Part shown: positions 10,141 through 20,071 of the stretch, piece by piece
Position numbering within the stretch: the first letter of the stretch is position 1
How the letters are laid out: every line of letters begins with the position of its first letter
Assembly (NCBI GenBank): GCA_963772165.1
Contig: CAVYWA010000012.1
Span: 186,001 to 250,000 of the forward strand
Direction: 5' to 3'
DNA: 64,000 nucleotides
DNA from: JAGVPT01 sp963772165
GTDB taxonomy: Bacteria; Bacteroidota; Ignavibacteria; UBA10030; UBA8401
The notes under the pieces: generated by a model
Databases searched by the model: none
What the model was told of the DNA's origin: nothing
What the model saw: only the letters and a program-made list of their open reading frames with translations
Position numbers and translations under genes: made by a program

Positions 10141-12123
10141 CTAATGAAACAGCATCTCTGCCGGTATAATTTGTTTTGCCAGACCCGGTCCTTCGATCTG
10201 TGCAACGAGGGTTTTCCCTCCCGAAGCCTGGAAGAATCGCATGTGTATTTCATGAAAACCGGCTTTCAACACAGCCATGCCCGATTCTTCCTGGGGAGCG
10301 TGCCGGCCGTCGTTATCAACAATAAGGCTTTTGTCGATCGTGACATCGGCACCGTCATCGGAGGTAAGAAAGAAGGTGTACGAACCATCCGCCGGTACTT
10401 TGATGTATCCCCAATATTGGACCGCAAAATCTTCCCCGGAGTTGTTTGATGGAAGTTCAAATTTTTCAACAACGCTCGAACGCTTGGGAGAAAGAGAATC
10501 GAAATTTGGAAGCCGATCCCAGCGGCCTTCGTAATAATTGTACATGACTCCCGGTTCAGGGTTCTTGAGATCGATGCCGGGGCTCAATTCCACCGTTCCT
10601 TCCAATTCAATCACGACAACCGACATCGGAGGAAGTGTAACTTCCAGACCCTTCTTGTCCAATGTGAAGTCTGAAAACTCCAGCGGTACGACAGCGGTCG
10701 GTGCATCGAATGTATTGTGCGCGTTCATGGCTTTCGCAGTAAGAATTTGTCCCGACGCACTTCTGGCGGAAAATTTTTCCAATTCGCACGTCACTCGCCG
10801 TTGGGATTTCGGATCGATATTACAGAGCGAGACGTGCAAACGATTCGCGTTATCGATCGAGGCTGAACAATTGACTGCGGGAAGCTTCTGCTCGCCGAAC
10901 ACATAGTCGGGGGATTCGATTTTCGTTTTTACCCACAACGCACCCTGGTGGACTTTGAACATATCGAACACGTAGTACGTGGGCGTCAAGACGATTTTCT
11001 CCCCCTTGGTGAGAATCATCGCCTGCAGCACGTTGATCGTCTGTGCAATGTTTGCCATCCGAACACGGTCACAGTGGTTATTCAGGATGTTGAGGTTACA
11101 CGCTGCGGCTACTGCATCGCGCATAGTGTTTTGCTGATACAGGAAGGCCGGATTGGTTCCGGGCTCAACCGCGTGCCATGTGCCCCATTCATCGACAACC
11201 AGCGCAATTTTTTTGTTCGGATCAGCCTTGTCCATGATAGCGCTGTGCTTCGTAAGATATTCGTCCATCTTCATCGTGTTCCGGAGAATATTAAACCATC
11301 CTCCTTCATCGAAGTCGGTCGCAGTTTTTCCGTCGCCGAAGGAATAGTGGTGCAGCGAGAGCCCGTCCATGTACCCATAGGCACTTTTCATCATCACATC
11401 CGTCCACTCGTAATCATCATCGGGCGGACCGCAGGCGATCTTGAACACTTTATTCTTCCCGTAATTGCGGCAGTATGTTCCGTACCGTCGTACCTGGTCG
11501 GCATAGAATTCCGGCCTCATATTTCCGCCGCACCCCCAGCTTTCGTTGCCGATCCCCCAATATTGAACTCCCCACGAACTATCCCTTCCGTTTTTCCTGC
11601 GAAGTTCCGTAATCGGGCTGCTGTTGTCCGAGTTGACATACTCAACCCATTGTGATAATTCTTGTACCGTTCCGCTGCCGACGTTTCCGCAAATGTACGC
11701 ATCGCAGCCGAGCTGCCTGCACAATTCCATGAACTCGTGGGTGCCAAAGTTATTATTTTCCGTCACGCCCCCCCAATTCGTGTTGATCATTGTCGGACGT
11801 TTATCGCGCGGACCGACGCCGTCTTTCCAATGGTACTCATCGGCAAAACAGCCGCCGGGCCATCGAAGAACGGGAACCTTGATTCGCCGCAACGCTTCAA
11901 CGACATCATTGCGGATTCCGTTGGTGTTGGGGATCGTTGAATTCTCGCCGACCCACATGCCCCCATAAATACCGCCGCCGAGATGCTCGGAAAACTGACC
12001 ATAAATATTTTTGTTGATTTTGACCCTCAGCTCCGATGCATCGACAACAACCTTGCATTCTGTTGTCTGTGCGTGTGCAGAAAGAGAGAGAGCCACTATT
12101 GCTGCCGCGATGATAGATTTCAT
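10141..12123 (-). CDS. GH51 alpha-L-arabinofuranosidase with C-terminal PA14
   Basis: A 660-residue secreted enzyme that removes arabinofuranosyl side chains from arabinoxylan or arabinan. It has a clear signal peptide (SIIAAAIVALSLSAHAQ), a GH51 catalytic barrel with acid/base E194 in GIGNESWG and nucleophile E312 in VVDEWGTWH, the GH51 beta-sandwich, and a PA14-like domain (about 520-655). The ATG at 12123 is chosen because AAAGGTG lies 7 bases upstream and the signal peptide starts there; a longer reading from 12231 has no such support. It sits downstream of the hexuronate-type transporter and upstream of the CE2 esterase on the same strand. Confidence 0.92.
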   Translation of the reverse strand: MKSIIAAAIVALSLSAHAQTTECKVVVDASELRVKINKNIYGQFSEHLGGGIYGGMWVGENSTIPNTNGIRNDVVEALRRIKVPVLRWPGGCFADEYHWKDGVGPRDKRPTMINTNWGGVTENNNFGTHEFMELCRQLGCDAYICGNVGSGTVQELSQWVEYVNSDNSSPITELRRKNGRDSSWGVQYWGIGNESWGCGGNMRPEFYADQVRRYGTYCRNYGKNKVFKIACGPPDDDYEWTDVMMKSAYGYMDGLSLHHYSFGDGKTATDFDEGGWFNILRNTMKMDEYLTKHSAIMDKADPNKKIALVVDEWGTWHAVEPGTNPAFLYQQNTMRDAVAAACNLNILNNHCDRVRMANIAQTINVLQAMILTKGEKIVLTPTYYVFDMFKVHQGALWVKTKIESPDYVFGEQKLPAVNCSASIDNANRLHVSLCNIDPKSQRRVTCELEKFSARSASGQILTAKAMNAHNTFDAPTAVVPLEFSDFTLDKKGLEVTLPPMSVVVIELEGTVELSPGIDLKNPEPGVMYNYYEGRWDRLPNFDSLSPKRSSVVEKFELPSNNSGEDFAVQYWGYIKVPADGSYTFFLTSDDGADVTIDKSLIVDNDGRHAPQEESGMAVLKAGFHEIHMRFFQASGGKTLVAQIEGPGLAKQIIPAEMLFH

Positions 12124-12253
12124 AACAAACACCTTTCTTTGTGGTTCCCTGTGCATCTCTGTGTTCCTCTGTAAATCATTGCTCTTGTTACACAGAGTGG
12201 CACCGAGGTGCACAGATCTGCACAGTGTCAATTCGATGAATAATGTGTCGTGT
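12124..12253. repeat. Spacer with degenerate CACAGAG/CTCTGTG repeats
   Basis: The 130-bp spacer between the MFS transporter stop and the GH51 start contains repeated CTCTGTG-like words on one side (12150-12172) and CACAGAG or CACAGAT-like words on the other (12192-12222), forming an imperfect long inverted repeat. A similar CACAGAG cluster lies at 62449-62490. These resemble degenerate intergenic repeats common in environmental bacteria. No function can be assigned. Confidence 0.35.
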
Positions 12254-13561
12254 TCAGATTTGAATTTCCTTTATTTCCGGAACAAGGAAATTGATAACAA
12301 ACAGAGCCACCAGGTACGCCGACCCCGCCATGATAAACAACGACAGATAACTGCCGGTGAACTGCAGGATAAAACCAGCAGCGGCGGCGACGAGCGCTCC
12401 CGAGAGAGCCCCTGCCATTCCGCCCAGGCCAACGACCGAGCCGACCGCTTTCTTCGGAAACATGTCCGAGACGGTGGTGAAGAGATTATTAGACCAGCTT
12501 TGATGTGCTGCTGCTGCAATCCCTATCAGCAATACCGCCCACCATTCAGGAACCGCCGAAGCGAAAACGATAGGAACGACAAGCAAAGCACTGATGAGCA
12601 TCACTATTTTTCTTCCTTTGTTTATGCTCGCACCCCTTTTGATTAACGCTCCCGAGAGCCAGCCCCCCCCAATACTCCCGACACTTGTCATTGTGTAAAT
12701 AACAATTAACGGCAAGCCGAGATGAGCAAGGTCCAAACCATACCGTTGGTTGAGGAACTTCGGCAGCCAATAAATATAAAACCACCAGACAGGATCTGTG
12801 AGGAATTTGCCGGCCATGAAAGACCAGGTTTGTCTGTACTTCAAGAGCCCTAACCAAGGAATGCGTCCCGTTTCACGTTCGGCCTGGTCCGAGTGAATGT
12901 GTGCAATTTCTTCCCTGGAGACCTTCTTGTGATTTTCCGGAAGCTCGTAGATCCACCACCAGAAAAACATCCAAATAAATCCAAGGAGGCCGATAAAAAT
13001 GAAAACTGCCTGCCAGCCCCAGGTCAGCGTAATCCACGGCACGACTAACGGCGCAACAACGGCACCGATATTCGCCCCGGAGTTGAACCATCCCGTTGCG
13101 TATGCTCTCTCTTTCTTCGGAAACCATTCGGCGATTGCTTTGATCGCGGCCGGGAAATTGGCGGATTCGCCCAGCCCCAGAGAAAATCTCGCCACGCCGA
13201 AACCGAAAGCGGATGTCACGAGTGCATGCCCCATTGCAGCAACGCTCCATACGAAGATGGAAAGGAGATAGCCGATCTTTGTGCCGACTCTGTCGATAAT
13301 GCGTCCGGCGATGAGGAGGCCGATGGCATACGCTGCCGTAAACGCTGCGACGATGTAGCCGTACTCGATTTCGTTCCAGCCGATATCCTTCTGTAACAGA
13401 GGAGCCAAAATCCCGAGGGCCTGCCGGTCAACGTAAATTATGGTCGTTGCAAAGAAGAGGAGAGCGCAGACGCTCCAGCGGTACGAACCAACCTTTGTGC
13501 TCCCCCCCGTTTTGGGGTTAGAGGAAGAGTTCTTCGAGTCAAGACTTTCTGCGTTTATCAT
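12254..13561 (-). CDS. MFS transporter of the anion:cation symporter (hexuronate) type
   Basis: A 435-residue inner-membrane transporter with 12 predicted membrane segments. The IIYVDRQALGILAPLLQ start, the GRIIDRVGTKIGYL loop-2 motif and GLGESANFPAAIKAIAEWFP match the anion:cation symporter family that includes ExuT and GudP. Likely substrates are hexuronates such as glucuronate or unsaturated uronate products. AAGGAT lies about 8 bases before the ATG. It stands between the GH105 gene (which makes 5-keto-4-deoxyuronate) and GH51, which supports import of uronic acids from hemicellulose or pectin side chains. The substrate is inferred from family and context only. Confidence 0.82.
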   Translation of the reverse strand: MINAESLDSKNSSSNPKTGGSTKVGSYRWSVCALLFFATTIIYVDRQALGILAPLLQKDIGWNEIEYGYIVAAFTAAYAIGLLIAGRIIDRVGTKIGYLLSIFVWSVAAMGHALVTSAFGFGVARFSLGLGESANFPAAIKAIAEWFPKKERAYATGWFNSGANIGAVVAPLVVPWITLTWGWQAVFIFIGLLGFIWMFFWWWIYELPENHKKVSREEIAHIHSDQAERETGRIPWLGLLKYRQTWSFMAGKFLTDPVWWFYIYWLPKFLNQRYGLDLAHLGLPLIVIYTMTSVGSIGGGWLSGALIKRGASINKGRKIVMLISALLVVPIVFASAVPEWWAVLLIGIAAAAHQSWSNNLFTTVSDMFPKKAVGSVVGLGGMAGALSGALVAAAAGFILQFTGSYLSLFIMAGSAYLVALFVINFLVPEIKEIQI

Positions 13562-13597
13562 TTTTCGTTATCCTTAATGTGTGCTAAGCCAAATCCT

Positions 13598-14896
13598 TCA
13601 CTTCGGTAATCTGAGCACTTCCGTGCCTGCCAACAGGACTGCCCCTGTTCCATGCGGATCGTTGAGGGGCGTAGGACGGTGATAATAATAGACGAGATCT
13701 TCTCTCACTTCTGTCCCGGCACTCACTCCTTCAATTTCACCGCTGGGGAGAATTTTGGCAACGATGCCCTCCCAGCCCCGCAGAGCGATTGACGAATATC
13801 TCGGTTCGAGGTAGCCGTTGTTCACACTCCAGGCGACGGAGTACGTAAACATTGCGCTACACGATGTTTCAAAAAACGAGTCCTCTTTGTCGAGTAGCTG
13901 GTGCCACAATCCTTGCGGGCCCTGCCAGCGCGCAATACCAAAAATGTGCCTCCGGAACAGTGCGATGAGCGTATCGCGCATCGGATGATTCTTCGGCAGA
14001 CGATCCAGCAATTCGACTTGGGCCATCATCGCCCATCCGTTCGCCCGTCCCCAGAAAGCAACGCCTCGCCGGTTCCCGTCTGAGTACCAACAATGCGCCA
14101 TGAGCCCAGTCGACCGGTCAAAAAGATATTTGTGAAAATGAACAACCTGTTTCGCAGCGTCATCAAAATATCGGCGGTCGCCCGTCAATTCGCCCATGCG
14201 CGAGAGAAACGAAACGCTCATGTAAAGGTCGTCGGCCCAGATCGTCCACTTCTGCGGAACGGGGCGAACGAGCGTGCTGTCTTCAAAGCGATATTGCTCT
14301 GCGGTGATGTAGGCGGCCGCTCGATCGATATACTCACGGTACCGCACCTGCCGGTCGCGTCGATACACTTCGATGAGGCTGGCTCCCATCGCACCGACAT
14401 CGTCCAAATCTTCCATCACAATTCGTTGACCGAAGGGATAATCCCATTTCGATTGGCCGTTATATTTTTTTTCAAAATACAGATAGTTGTCGAAATCGAA
14501 AGCAATATTCCTGACGGAAAAATTGGTATAAGCAGAATCGCGCAAGGCTTCGCCTGCTCCAAGCATTGCGATATTCAGAACACCGTTCCAATACCGCCAA
14601 TCATGATATGGGCTTTCGATCTGGAGCTGTGCATCCGCAGGGACCTCTTTCGCCGAAGCGAATTCCTTATCGGTCTTTTTATCGATGAACCGGAACGTCG
14701 CAGTCGTAAGCACCGCATCGGCCACCGTGCGAAGTTCTTTCTCGGTCTTCTGCGTCTCTTGAGCCTTTGCTGCGGATGGGGCGAGTATTACGAAGGAAGA
14801 AAGAAGAGATAAGAAATAAGAGATAAGAAAAAATATTCCTAGCTTGATGCGGGGTGCTTTTTTACGGAAAAAGCGGGTGATCGATTTAGAGTGCAT
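13598..14896 (-). CDS. GH105 unsaturated uronyl hydrolase
   Basis: A secreted (alpha/alpha)6-barrel hydrolase of GH88/105 type. These enzymes remove a 4,5-unsaturated uronic acid from the non-reducing end of oligosaccharides made by polysaccharide lyases. The signals are HDWRYWNG, WTIWADDLYMS and AFWGRANGWAMM in the usual order; the N-terminus carries a signal peptide ending near AAKAQ. The start is uncertain: the ATG at 14896 is taken, and a TTG four codons upstream (14908) is equally possible because neither has a good ribosome binding site. Its neighbour is the hexuronate-type importer. No polysaccharide lyase is recognisable in this window, so its substrate source lies elsewhere. Confidence 0.85.
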   Translation of the reverse strand: MHSKSITRFFRKKAPRIKLGIFFLISYFLSLLSSFVILAPSAAKAQETQKTEKELRTVADAVLTTATFRFIDKKTDKEFASAKEVPADAQLQIESPYHDWRYWNGVLNIAMLGAGEALRDSAYTNFSVRNIAFDFDNYLYFEKKYNGQSKWDYPFGQRIVMEDLDDVGAMGASLIEVYRRDRQVRYREYIDRAAAYITAEQYRFEDSTLVRPVPQKWTIWADDLYMSVSFLSRMGELTGDRRYFDDAAKQVVHFHKYLFDRSTGLMAHCWYSDGNRRGVAFWGRANGWAMMAQVELLDRLPKNHPMRDTLIALFRRHIFGIARWQGPQGLWHQLLDKEDSFFETSCSAMFTYSVAWSVNNGYLEPRYSSIALRGWEGIVAKILPSGEIEGVSAGTEVREDLVYYYHRPTPLNDPHGTGAVLLAGTEVLRLPK

Positions 14897-15063
14897 GATG
14901 GCAGGCAAAGGCCTTTGATGGTGTCATGTCGCTTCGTTTCCTCGCTGGGAAGATAAGAACAACCATCTATTATATCCAGCATGAAATGAGGGACAGCAAT
15001 TTATCATGATTGCAGAATTGACAGCTATTCAGAGAGACCAGAATTTGCATTAACCAAATTCAC

Positions 15064-17049
15064 TTACTCGTCAGTCCTGAATGGCGAAGCCGGCAATCCT
15101 TCCTTGTTGCACAGGTTGGCGCCTTCGGGATTATCCGCCCATCCATATCTCACAGCGACCGGATTTAACACCGTGCTGCTCGAGACAACAACGTTGTCAT
15201 TTTCTATTTTTGCATCTCCCCAGACAAATTTTTTGTCAGAACCCGCTATTGCAAAACACTTGAGTTCGCCCCCTTTGGCGATCAGACCGCTGCCGATGTT
15301 CGTAAATGTCAGGACGATTTTATTCCCATCAATTTTCATTGACTGATAAAGCGGGCCGGAATAAACAACGTGTTCATCTCCATACGCCACTCTCTGAGCG
15401 GCGAGTGCAAGTCGATCCCCGACATCTTTCTTGTCCAGCGGATGGACATCGTTCCATTCTCCGATGTCAATCGTTACAGCCATTCCTGTGTTTGGTACGC
15501 TCAATGTCTTGAGCTGCGATTCTCGCAAAAGTGCCCAGTTGCTTTCGGAAGGCTCGCTCTTCGCCTCCATGAAATTCGGGAGCTGCACGATCAAAAACGG
15601 GAAATCGCCCTGTTTCCAATTGGTCCGCCAATCATGAATCAAAGCCGGTAAAAGTGTTCTGTACTCAACGGGTCTTCCTGCGTTCGATTCTCCTTGATAC
15701 CAGACGACTCCCTTGATTCGATAATTCAACAATGGAGCGATCATTGCATTGTACAAACCGAGAGGCTTCCATCTGATAAAAGTTTGGCTGGCGAGGGGGG
15801 CCATTTTTGCGCCAAGCCGATATTGCCAGTCCCCTTTCAAGTCGATAGCAGTATCGCCGGCAATAATCTCGTACGCTTTATCCAACACAAAACCTCCGTC
15901 GCCGGAGCTATTGATAACGCGGATCGCGATGGTGTTCTCACCTTCCCGGAGGAGCTTCGGTTGAATGTCGTATCTGCGGGGAGGATATTGATAGCTCGTC
16001 GTCCCAACGAAGACACCGTTGATAAACACTGAATCGGCATCGACGATCCTCCCAAGAATCAACATCGCTTCTTTGCCCGTGAATGATGATGGAATATTTA
16101 TTTTCTTTCTGAACCAGACGACCCCGTTAACGTGCCCAAGACTTGTGCTTGACCAGTATCCGGGAATTTTCATTGTCGCCCAGTCGGAGGTATTGAGAGC
16201 CGGGTCGTACCACGGTTTCAGCGGGCCCTTGTATCCTTCATCCTTTTGCCGCAGCAAATTGTACCATCCGGCAATTCTTTTGTTATCGCTGCTCTCGATT
16301 TGGCGGATGAGGGATGAGTCTTTGAACAGCACTGCTTCCTTATAGTATTCTGGAAAAGCTTTCAGCGATTCTTCGCTGATCCAGGATTCAGCCGGAGAAC
16401 CTCCTAAACTCGAATTGATCACTCCAATCGGAACTTTGTATTTCGCATATAATGCTTTTGCGAAAAAATATGCGACCGCCGAAAAATCAAGGACATTATG
16501 GGGACTTGCGCTTTTCCAGCTTCCTTCCGGCAAGTCTTTTTGCGGTGCATTAAAGTTGTACTCCTGCGGAACATGAAATTCACGAATTACGTTATTCTCC
16601 GAGCCGGCAATTTCGTTTTCATAAATCGGGCGCACTCTCTTCATCGGAAGTTCCATGTTCGATTGGCCGGAGCATACCCAGACATCGCCGACCATTACAT
16701 CGTTGACGGTAACGACATTGCTTGCTTTGACCTGCAAGCTGTACGGCCCGCCCGCCTTTAATCCCGAGAGCGTTACAGACCACTTCCCCTCGTTATTCGC
16801 TTTCGTAGTGTACGTTGAATCGATAAAAAGGACCGAAACCTCTTCGTTATTGGCTGCCCATCCCCAGACTTTCACTTCAGCATCCCGCTGCAAGACCATG
16901 CCGTCGCTGATAATCTTGGGCAACTTCACCTGCCCAAACAAAGATGCGCATAAAAAAAAGAGAAGAAATAATATTCGCGGCCGGTTTGAGAATATTGAGA
17001 TCATTTGATTTTTTCTGGTTTTATCTCCAATACTTATTCGCTGCTTCAT
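15064..17049 (-). CDS. SASA-family carbohydrate acetylesterase
   Basis: A 661-residue secreted esterase of the sialate O-acetylesterase (SASA) family, which in plant-polysaccharide clusters usually deacetylates xylan or related glycans (CE20-like). The catalytic serine is S130 in VCSGQSNMEL; VVWYQGESNAG and DVHPLDKKDVGDR follow. Between about 280 and 410 there is an inserted jelly-roll resembling a GH2 sugar-binding domain (WFRKKINIPSSF, ADSVFINGVFVGTT). A signal peptide ends near ASLFGQ. The ATG at 17049 is kept; an internal ATG at 17004 begins closer to the hydrophobic segment and is possible. It lies 31 bp after the GH2 stop, probably in one transcript. Confidence 0.85.
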   Translation of the reverse strand: MKQRISIGDKTRKNQMISIFSNRPRILFLLFFLCASLFGQVKLPKIISDGMVLQRDAEVKVWGWAANNEEVSVLFIDSTYTTKANNEGKWSVTLSGLKAGGPYSLQVKASNVVTVNDVMVGDVWVCSGQSNMELPMKRVRPIYENEIAGSENNVIREFHVPQEYNFNAPQKDLPEGSWKSASPHNVLDFSAVAYFFAKALYAKYKVPIGVINSSLGGSPAESWISEESLKAFPEYYKEAVLFKDSSLIRQIESSDNKRIAGWYNLLRQKDEGYKGPLKPWYDPALNTSDWATMKIPGYWSSTSLGHVNGVVWFRKKINIPSSFTGKEAMLILGRIVDADSVFINGVFVGTTSYQYPPRRYDIQPKLLREGENTIAIRVINSSGDGGFVLDKAYEIIAGDTAIDLKGDWQYRLGAKMAPLASQTFIRWKPLGLYNAMIAPLLNYRIKGVVWYQGESNAGRPVEYRTLLPALIHDWRTNWKQGDFPFLIVQLPNFMEAKSEPSESNWALLRESQLKTLSVPNTGMAVTIDIGEWNDVHPLDKKDVGDRLALAAQRVAYGDEHVVYSGPLYQSMKIDGNKIVLTFTNIGSGLIAKGGELKCFAIAGSDKKFVWGDAKIENDNVVVSSSTVLNPVAVRYGWADNPEGANLCNKEGLPASPFRTDE

Positions 17050-17080
17050 ATGGATAGAAGGAAGACCAACGCCGGTTTCT

Positions 17081-19870
17081 TCATTTTCCTTTTATCTGTT
17101 TACTTTTAACAACAACTTGTGTTTTCTTTAGTCCGGGTGATTCTGCGGTCACCGTCATCGAACCCGTTGTTCCAGTCTTTGAACGAACGATAACCAACGC
17201 TAAACCATTGAACGCCTGACGTTCATGTGAGGGGAAGGGCACGAGGTTCGTCGGATCGCCATTGTCCGTCGCAACAATCTCACCGCTTCCCTTGATCTCG
17301 AACTTGATCGGATTCATTGCGCGCGGTACGGTGAGTCCGTTCTTGTCGGTCACCCGCACTGTGATAAAGGCCAAGTCCTTCCCGTCTCCTCGAATCTCTT
17401 CGCGATCTACCGACGCCTCCAGCCGGGCCGGTTCGCCCGTGGTCTTAACAACATCCTCGGCCCACTTTTCCCCGCTCTTGTAGGCCACCACCTTCAATTC
17501 GCCCGGTTCGTATTTGACATCGTCCCAGCGCAAACGGTACTCATACTGATCCTTTTTCTTTCGACCGAGCGACCTACCGTTGAGGAATAGCTCCGCCTCG
17601 TCACCGGAGGTGAAAACATGTACCGGTGTGACCATACCGACACGCTCGGGCCAGTTCCAGTGCGGCACAATGTGCGCCACGGGTACTTCAGGCCGCCACC
17701 GAGACTGGTAGAGGTAGTACCTGTCCTTCTTAAAGCCGGCTAAGTCGATAATCCCCGAATAGGAGCTTCGGGCTTCATCATACGGAGTCGATTCACCAAG
17801 GTAGTCAAATCCGGACCAAACGAACTCCCCCGCAACAAATGGATGTCGGTCAATTGAACTAAAAACTTTATCCGGAGAAGAACCGAAGTCAACGGCATAG
17901 AGTTCATAGGAACTCACTTGATGAATCCTGGAATCCCCTCCTCTGCCATCCCGGATAAAAGAACTGACATCATTGGTCACCGGAAACAGATAAATGCCAC
18001 GGCTGCTGAATGCAGAGGCGGTTTCACTGCTAAGAATTACTTTATCAGGAAATTTTTCGTGAAAAGCATCATATTGCGGCGAAGTACGGATACGATCCGT
18101 TCCTTCAAACTCCGGCGCCTGACGAATGCCTTCGCCCTGGTAATTCAGGCTGATGACATCCATCACTGCAGAAAACGGCATATTGGGTTTCGACCAATTC
18201 ATCGCGCTGGTCACAAGGCGAGTGGGGTCTTCGTCTTTGACAATATTGTAAAGCCGTTTGGCCAACAACGCGCCTTCCTCATCTGTATATTGTTCGCCGA
18301 CTTCATTGCCAATGCTCCACAAAATCACGGAGGGACAATTCCGATCCCGCCGCACCAGAGCCCGCAAGTCCTGCTCGTGCCAATCTGCAAAGATGAGATG
18401 AAAGTCGAGGGGATTTTTTCCCCTCACCCACGCATCGAACGCCTCGTCTATCACAAGAAATCCCATCCGGTCCGTCAATTCTAGCAGCTCGGGAGCCGGC
18501 GGATTATGAGACATACGGATTGCGTTGCACCCCATCTCGCGCAATATCTCAAGCTGACGCTCGGCTGCACGGGTATTGAATGCAGCACCCAGAGCACCAA
18601 GGTCGTGATGTTGATCGACACCTTTGATCTTGATATTTTCGCCATTGACATAGATCCCGCTGTTCGGGTCGAAACGCAAAGAGCGGATACCAAATCGTGT
18701 TTCGTACTGGTCGATCGGTATATCATTCTTCCGTAACGTAGTCACCGCCACGTAGCGGTTAGGAGATTGAGAGGGCGGTGGTCCCCAGAGTCTGGGATTT
18801 TTGAGCACAACAGAGCCTTCAACCCTCGTCTTCTTTCCTGCAGCAACCCAAGCATTCAGAGGCTCGAACGTTGCCACCGTAGCTCCCGTTTTGTTCCCTT
18901 CCGCATCCAGAACGAACAGGCGTGTAACAACTTTAACTGTAACGTCCTCCCTGGAATTGTTATCAATAGTAACGTCCAGGTTGATCGTGGCGGAAGTTTT
19001 GGACACATTATGCGCCGTTACATAAGTACCCCACTGACCGACATGAACCAGGTTTGTCGTCGTCAGCCAGACATTGCGATAGATTCCGCCGCCGGGATAC
19101 CAGCGCGACGAACGAGGCGGATTGTCCAAACGCATCGCCAGTTGGTTCTCACCACCAGGCACTATATATGGAGTGAGATCCAGGCGCCAAGAGGAATAGC
19201 CAAAGGGCCAACCTCCCGCCAACTTTCCGTTTAACCAAACCATTGCATAAGACATCGCCCCATCCACATCGAGGAAAACGGATTTGCCCGCGTTGTTTGC
19301 AGGGATGTCTAGTTTTTTTCTGTACCACGCTACACCGGGACTAGGTAAGCGTCCCATGCTGCCGCCAACTTCAGCATCATCACCCGTCAAAAAAGGTCCT
19401 TTGATCGCCCAGTCGTGCGGCAGAGTTACTCTCTCCCACAAACTGTCATCGAAATTTGTCTGAACAAACGAGAAAGTGCTTCCAGGATTTCCATCAGGAC
19501 GGACATAGCGCTTGGCCGTATCTTTGATGAAATCATTGCCGGTCGGCAAGATCCAGGGCTTCAGCACCATGTGAGTTGCTTTGATATTCTCCGACTCTGT
19601 CGGCCTGGCATCGGCAGGTCTGTCGTCCGTACGGCCTTTGACCTGAGGGCGCGCATCATAGATCAGGCTGTCTGCTTTTGCTATCGAATCGTACTTGTAA
19701 AATCTCCAGCCCTCGTCGATGGAAATGCGCTGACGAAGGACGCTGCTGGTATCTATCGCTGCCGTTTGCGCAAATGCCGGTGTCCCAGAGAGCAGGATAA
19801 GGTACCCTATAGAGGCGAAAGTCCTCCATAGATTAAGGGTGAGGAGCCGGTATAAATAATTTTTACTCAT
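17081..19870 (-). CDS. GH2 family beta-glycosidase (beta-galactosidase-like)
   Basis: A 929-residue secreted enzyme with a signal peptide (ending near TPAFAQ), a GH2 sugar-binding domain (GGSMGRLPSPGVAWYRK, WFGYSSW-like aromatic motifs), an immunoglobulin-like domain, a catalytic TIM barrel and C-terminal DUF4982-like and Ig-like domains. The acid/base is E523 in WSIGNEVGEQ and the nucleophile E616 in ILSSETASAF. Full-length homologues with this architecture include beta-galactosidases of xyloglucan and other hemicellulose loci, but beta-glucuronidase or arabinosidase specificity cannot be excluded. It leads the minus-strand pair with the SASA esterase, which starts 31 bp downstream. Confidence 0.87.
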   Translation of the reverse strand: MSKNYLYRLLTLNLWRTFASIGYLILLSGTPAFAQTAAIDTSSVLRQRISIDEGWRFYKYDSIAKADSLIYDARPQVKGRTDDRPADARPTESENIKATHMVLKPWILPTGNDFIKDTAKRYVRPDGNPGSTFSFVQTNFDDSLWERVTLPHDWAIKGPFLTGDDAEVGGSMGRLPSPGVAWYRKKLDIPANNAGKSVFLDVDGAMSYAMVWLNGKLAGGWPFGYSSWRLDLTPYIVPGGENQLAMRLDNPPRSSRWYPGGGIYRNVWLTTTNLVHVGQWGTYVTAHNVSKTSATINLDVTIDNNSREDVTVKVVTRLFVLDAEGNKTGATVATFEPLNAWVAAGKKTRVEGSVVLKNPRLWGPPPSQSPNRYVAVTTLRKNDIPIDQYETRFGIRSLRFDPNSGIYVNGENIKIKGVDQHHDLGALGAAFNTRAAERQLEILREMGCNAIRMSHNPPAPELLELTDRMGFLVIDEAFDAWVRGKNPLDFHLIFADWHEQDLRALVRRDRNCPSVILWSIGNEVGEQYTDEEGALLAKRLYNIVKDEDPTRLVTSAMNWSKPNMPFSAVMDVISLNYQGEGIRQAPEFEGTDRIRTSPQYDAFHEKFPDKVILSSETASAFSSRGIYLFPVTNDVSSFIRDGRGGDSRIHQVSSYELYAVDFGSSPDKVFSSIDRHPFVAGEFVWSGFDYLGESTPYDEARSSYSGIIDLAGFKKDRYYLYQSRWRPEVPVAHIVPHWNWPERVGMVTPVHVFTSGDEAELFLNGRSLGRKKKDQYEYRLRWDDVKYEPGELKVVAYKSGEKWAEDVVKTTGEPARLEASVDREEIRGDGKDLAFITVRVTDKNGLTVPRAMNPIKFEIKGSGEIVATDNGDPTNLVPFPSHERQAFNGLALVIVRSKTGTTGSMTVTAESPGLKKTQVVVKSKQIKGK

Positions 19871-20071
19871 TAATCCGTTTTTCTTTTATTTTGATGGTGA
19901 ACCTCATTCCCGACTTCATGATTTAATAACTTACCTGGGATTATGGATCTCATAATATTCAAGGTCGTGTTCCGGCGCCGGCAAGCCTGCCGGGATGGGG
20001 AGATGCAAAAAAGTCTGAAAAGACAGAACGCAGCCTTCTCTCCAAATGAGCAGGTTTTGATAATGAAATGA

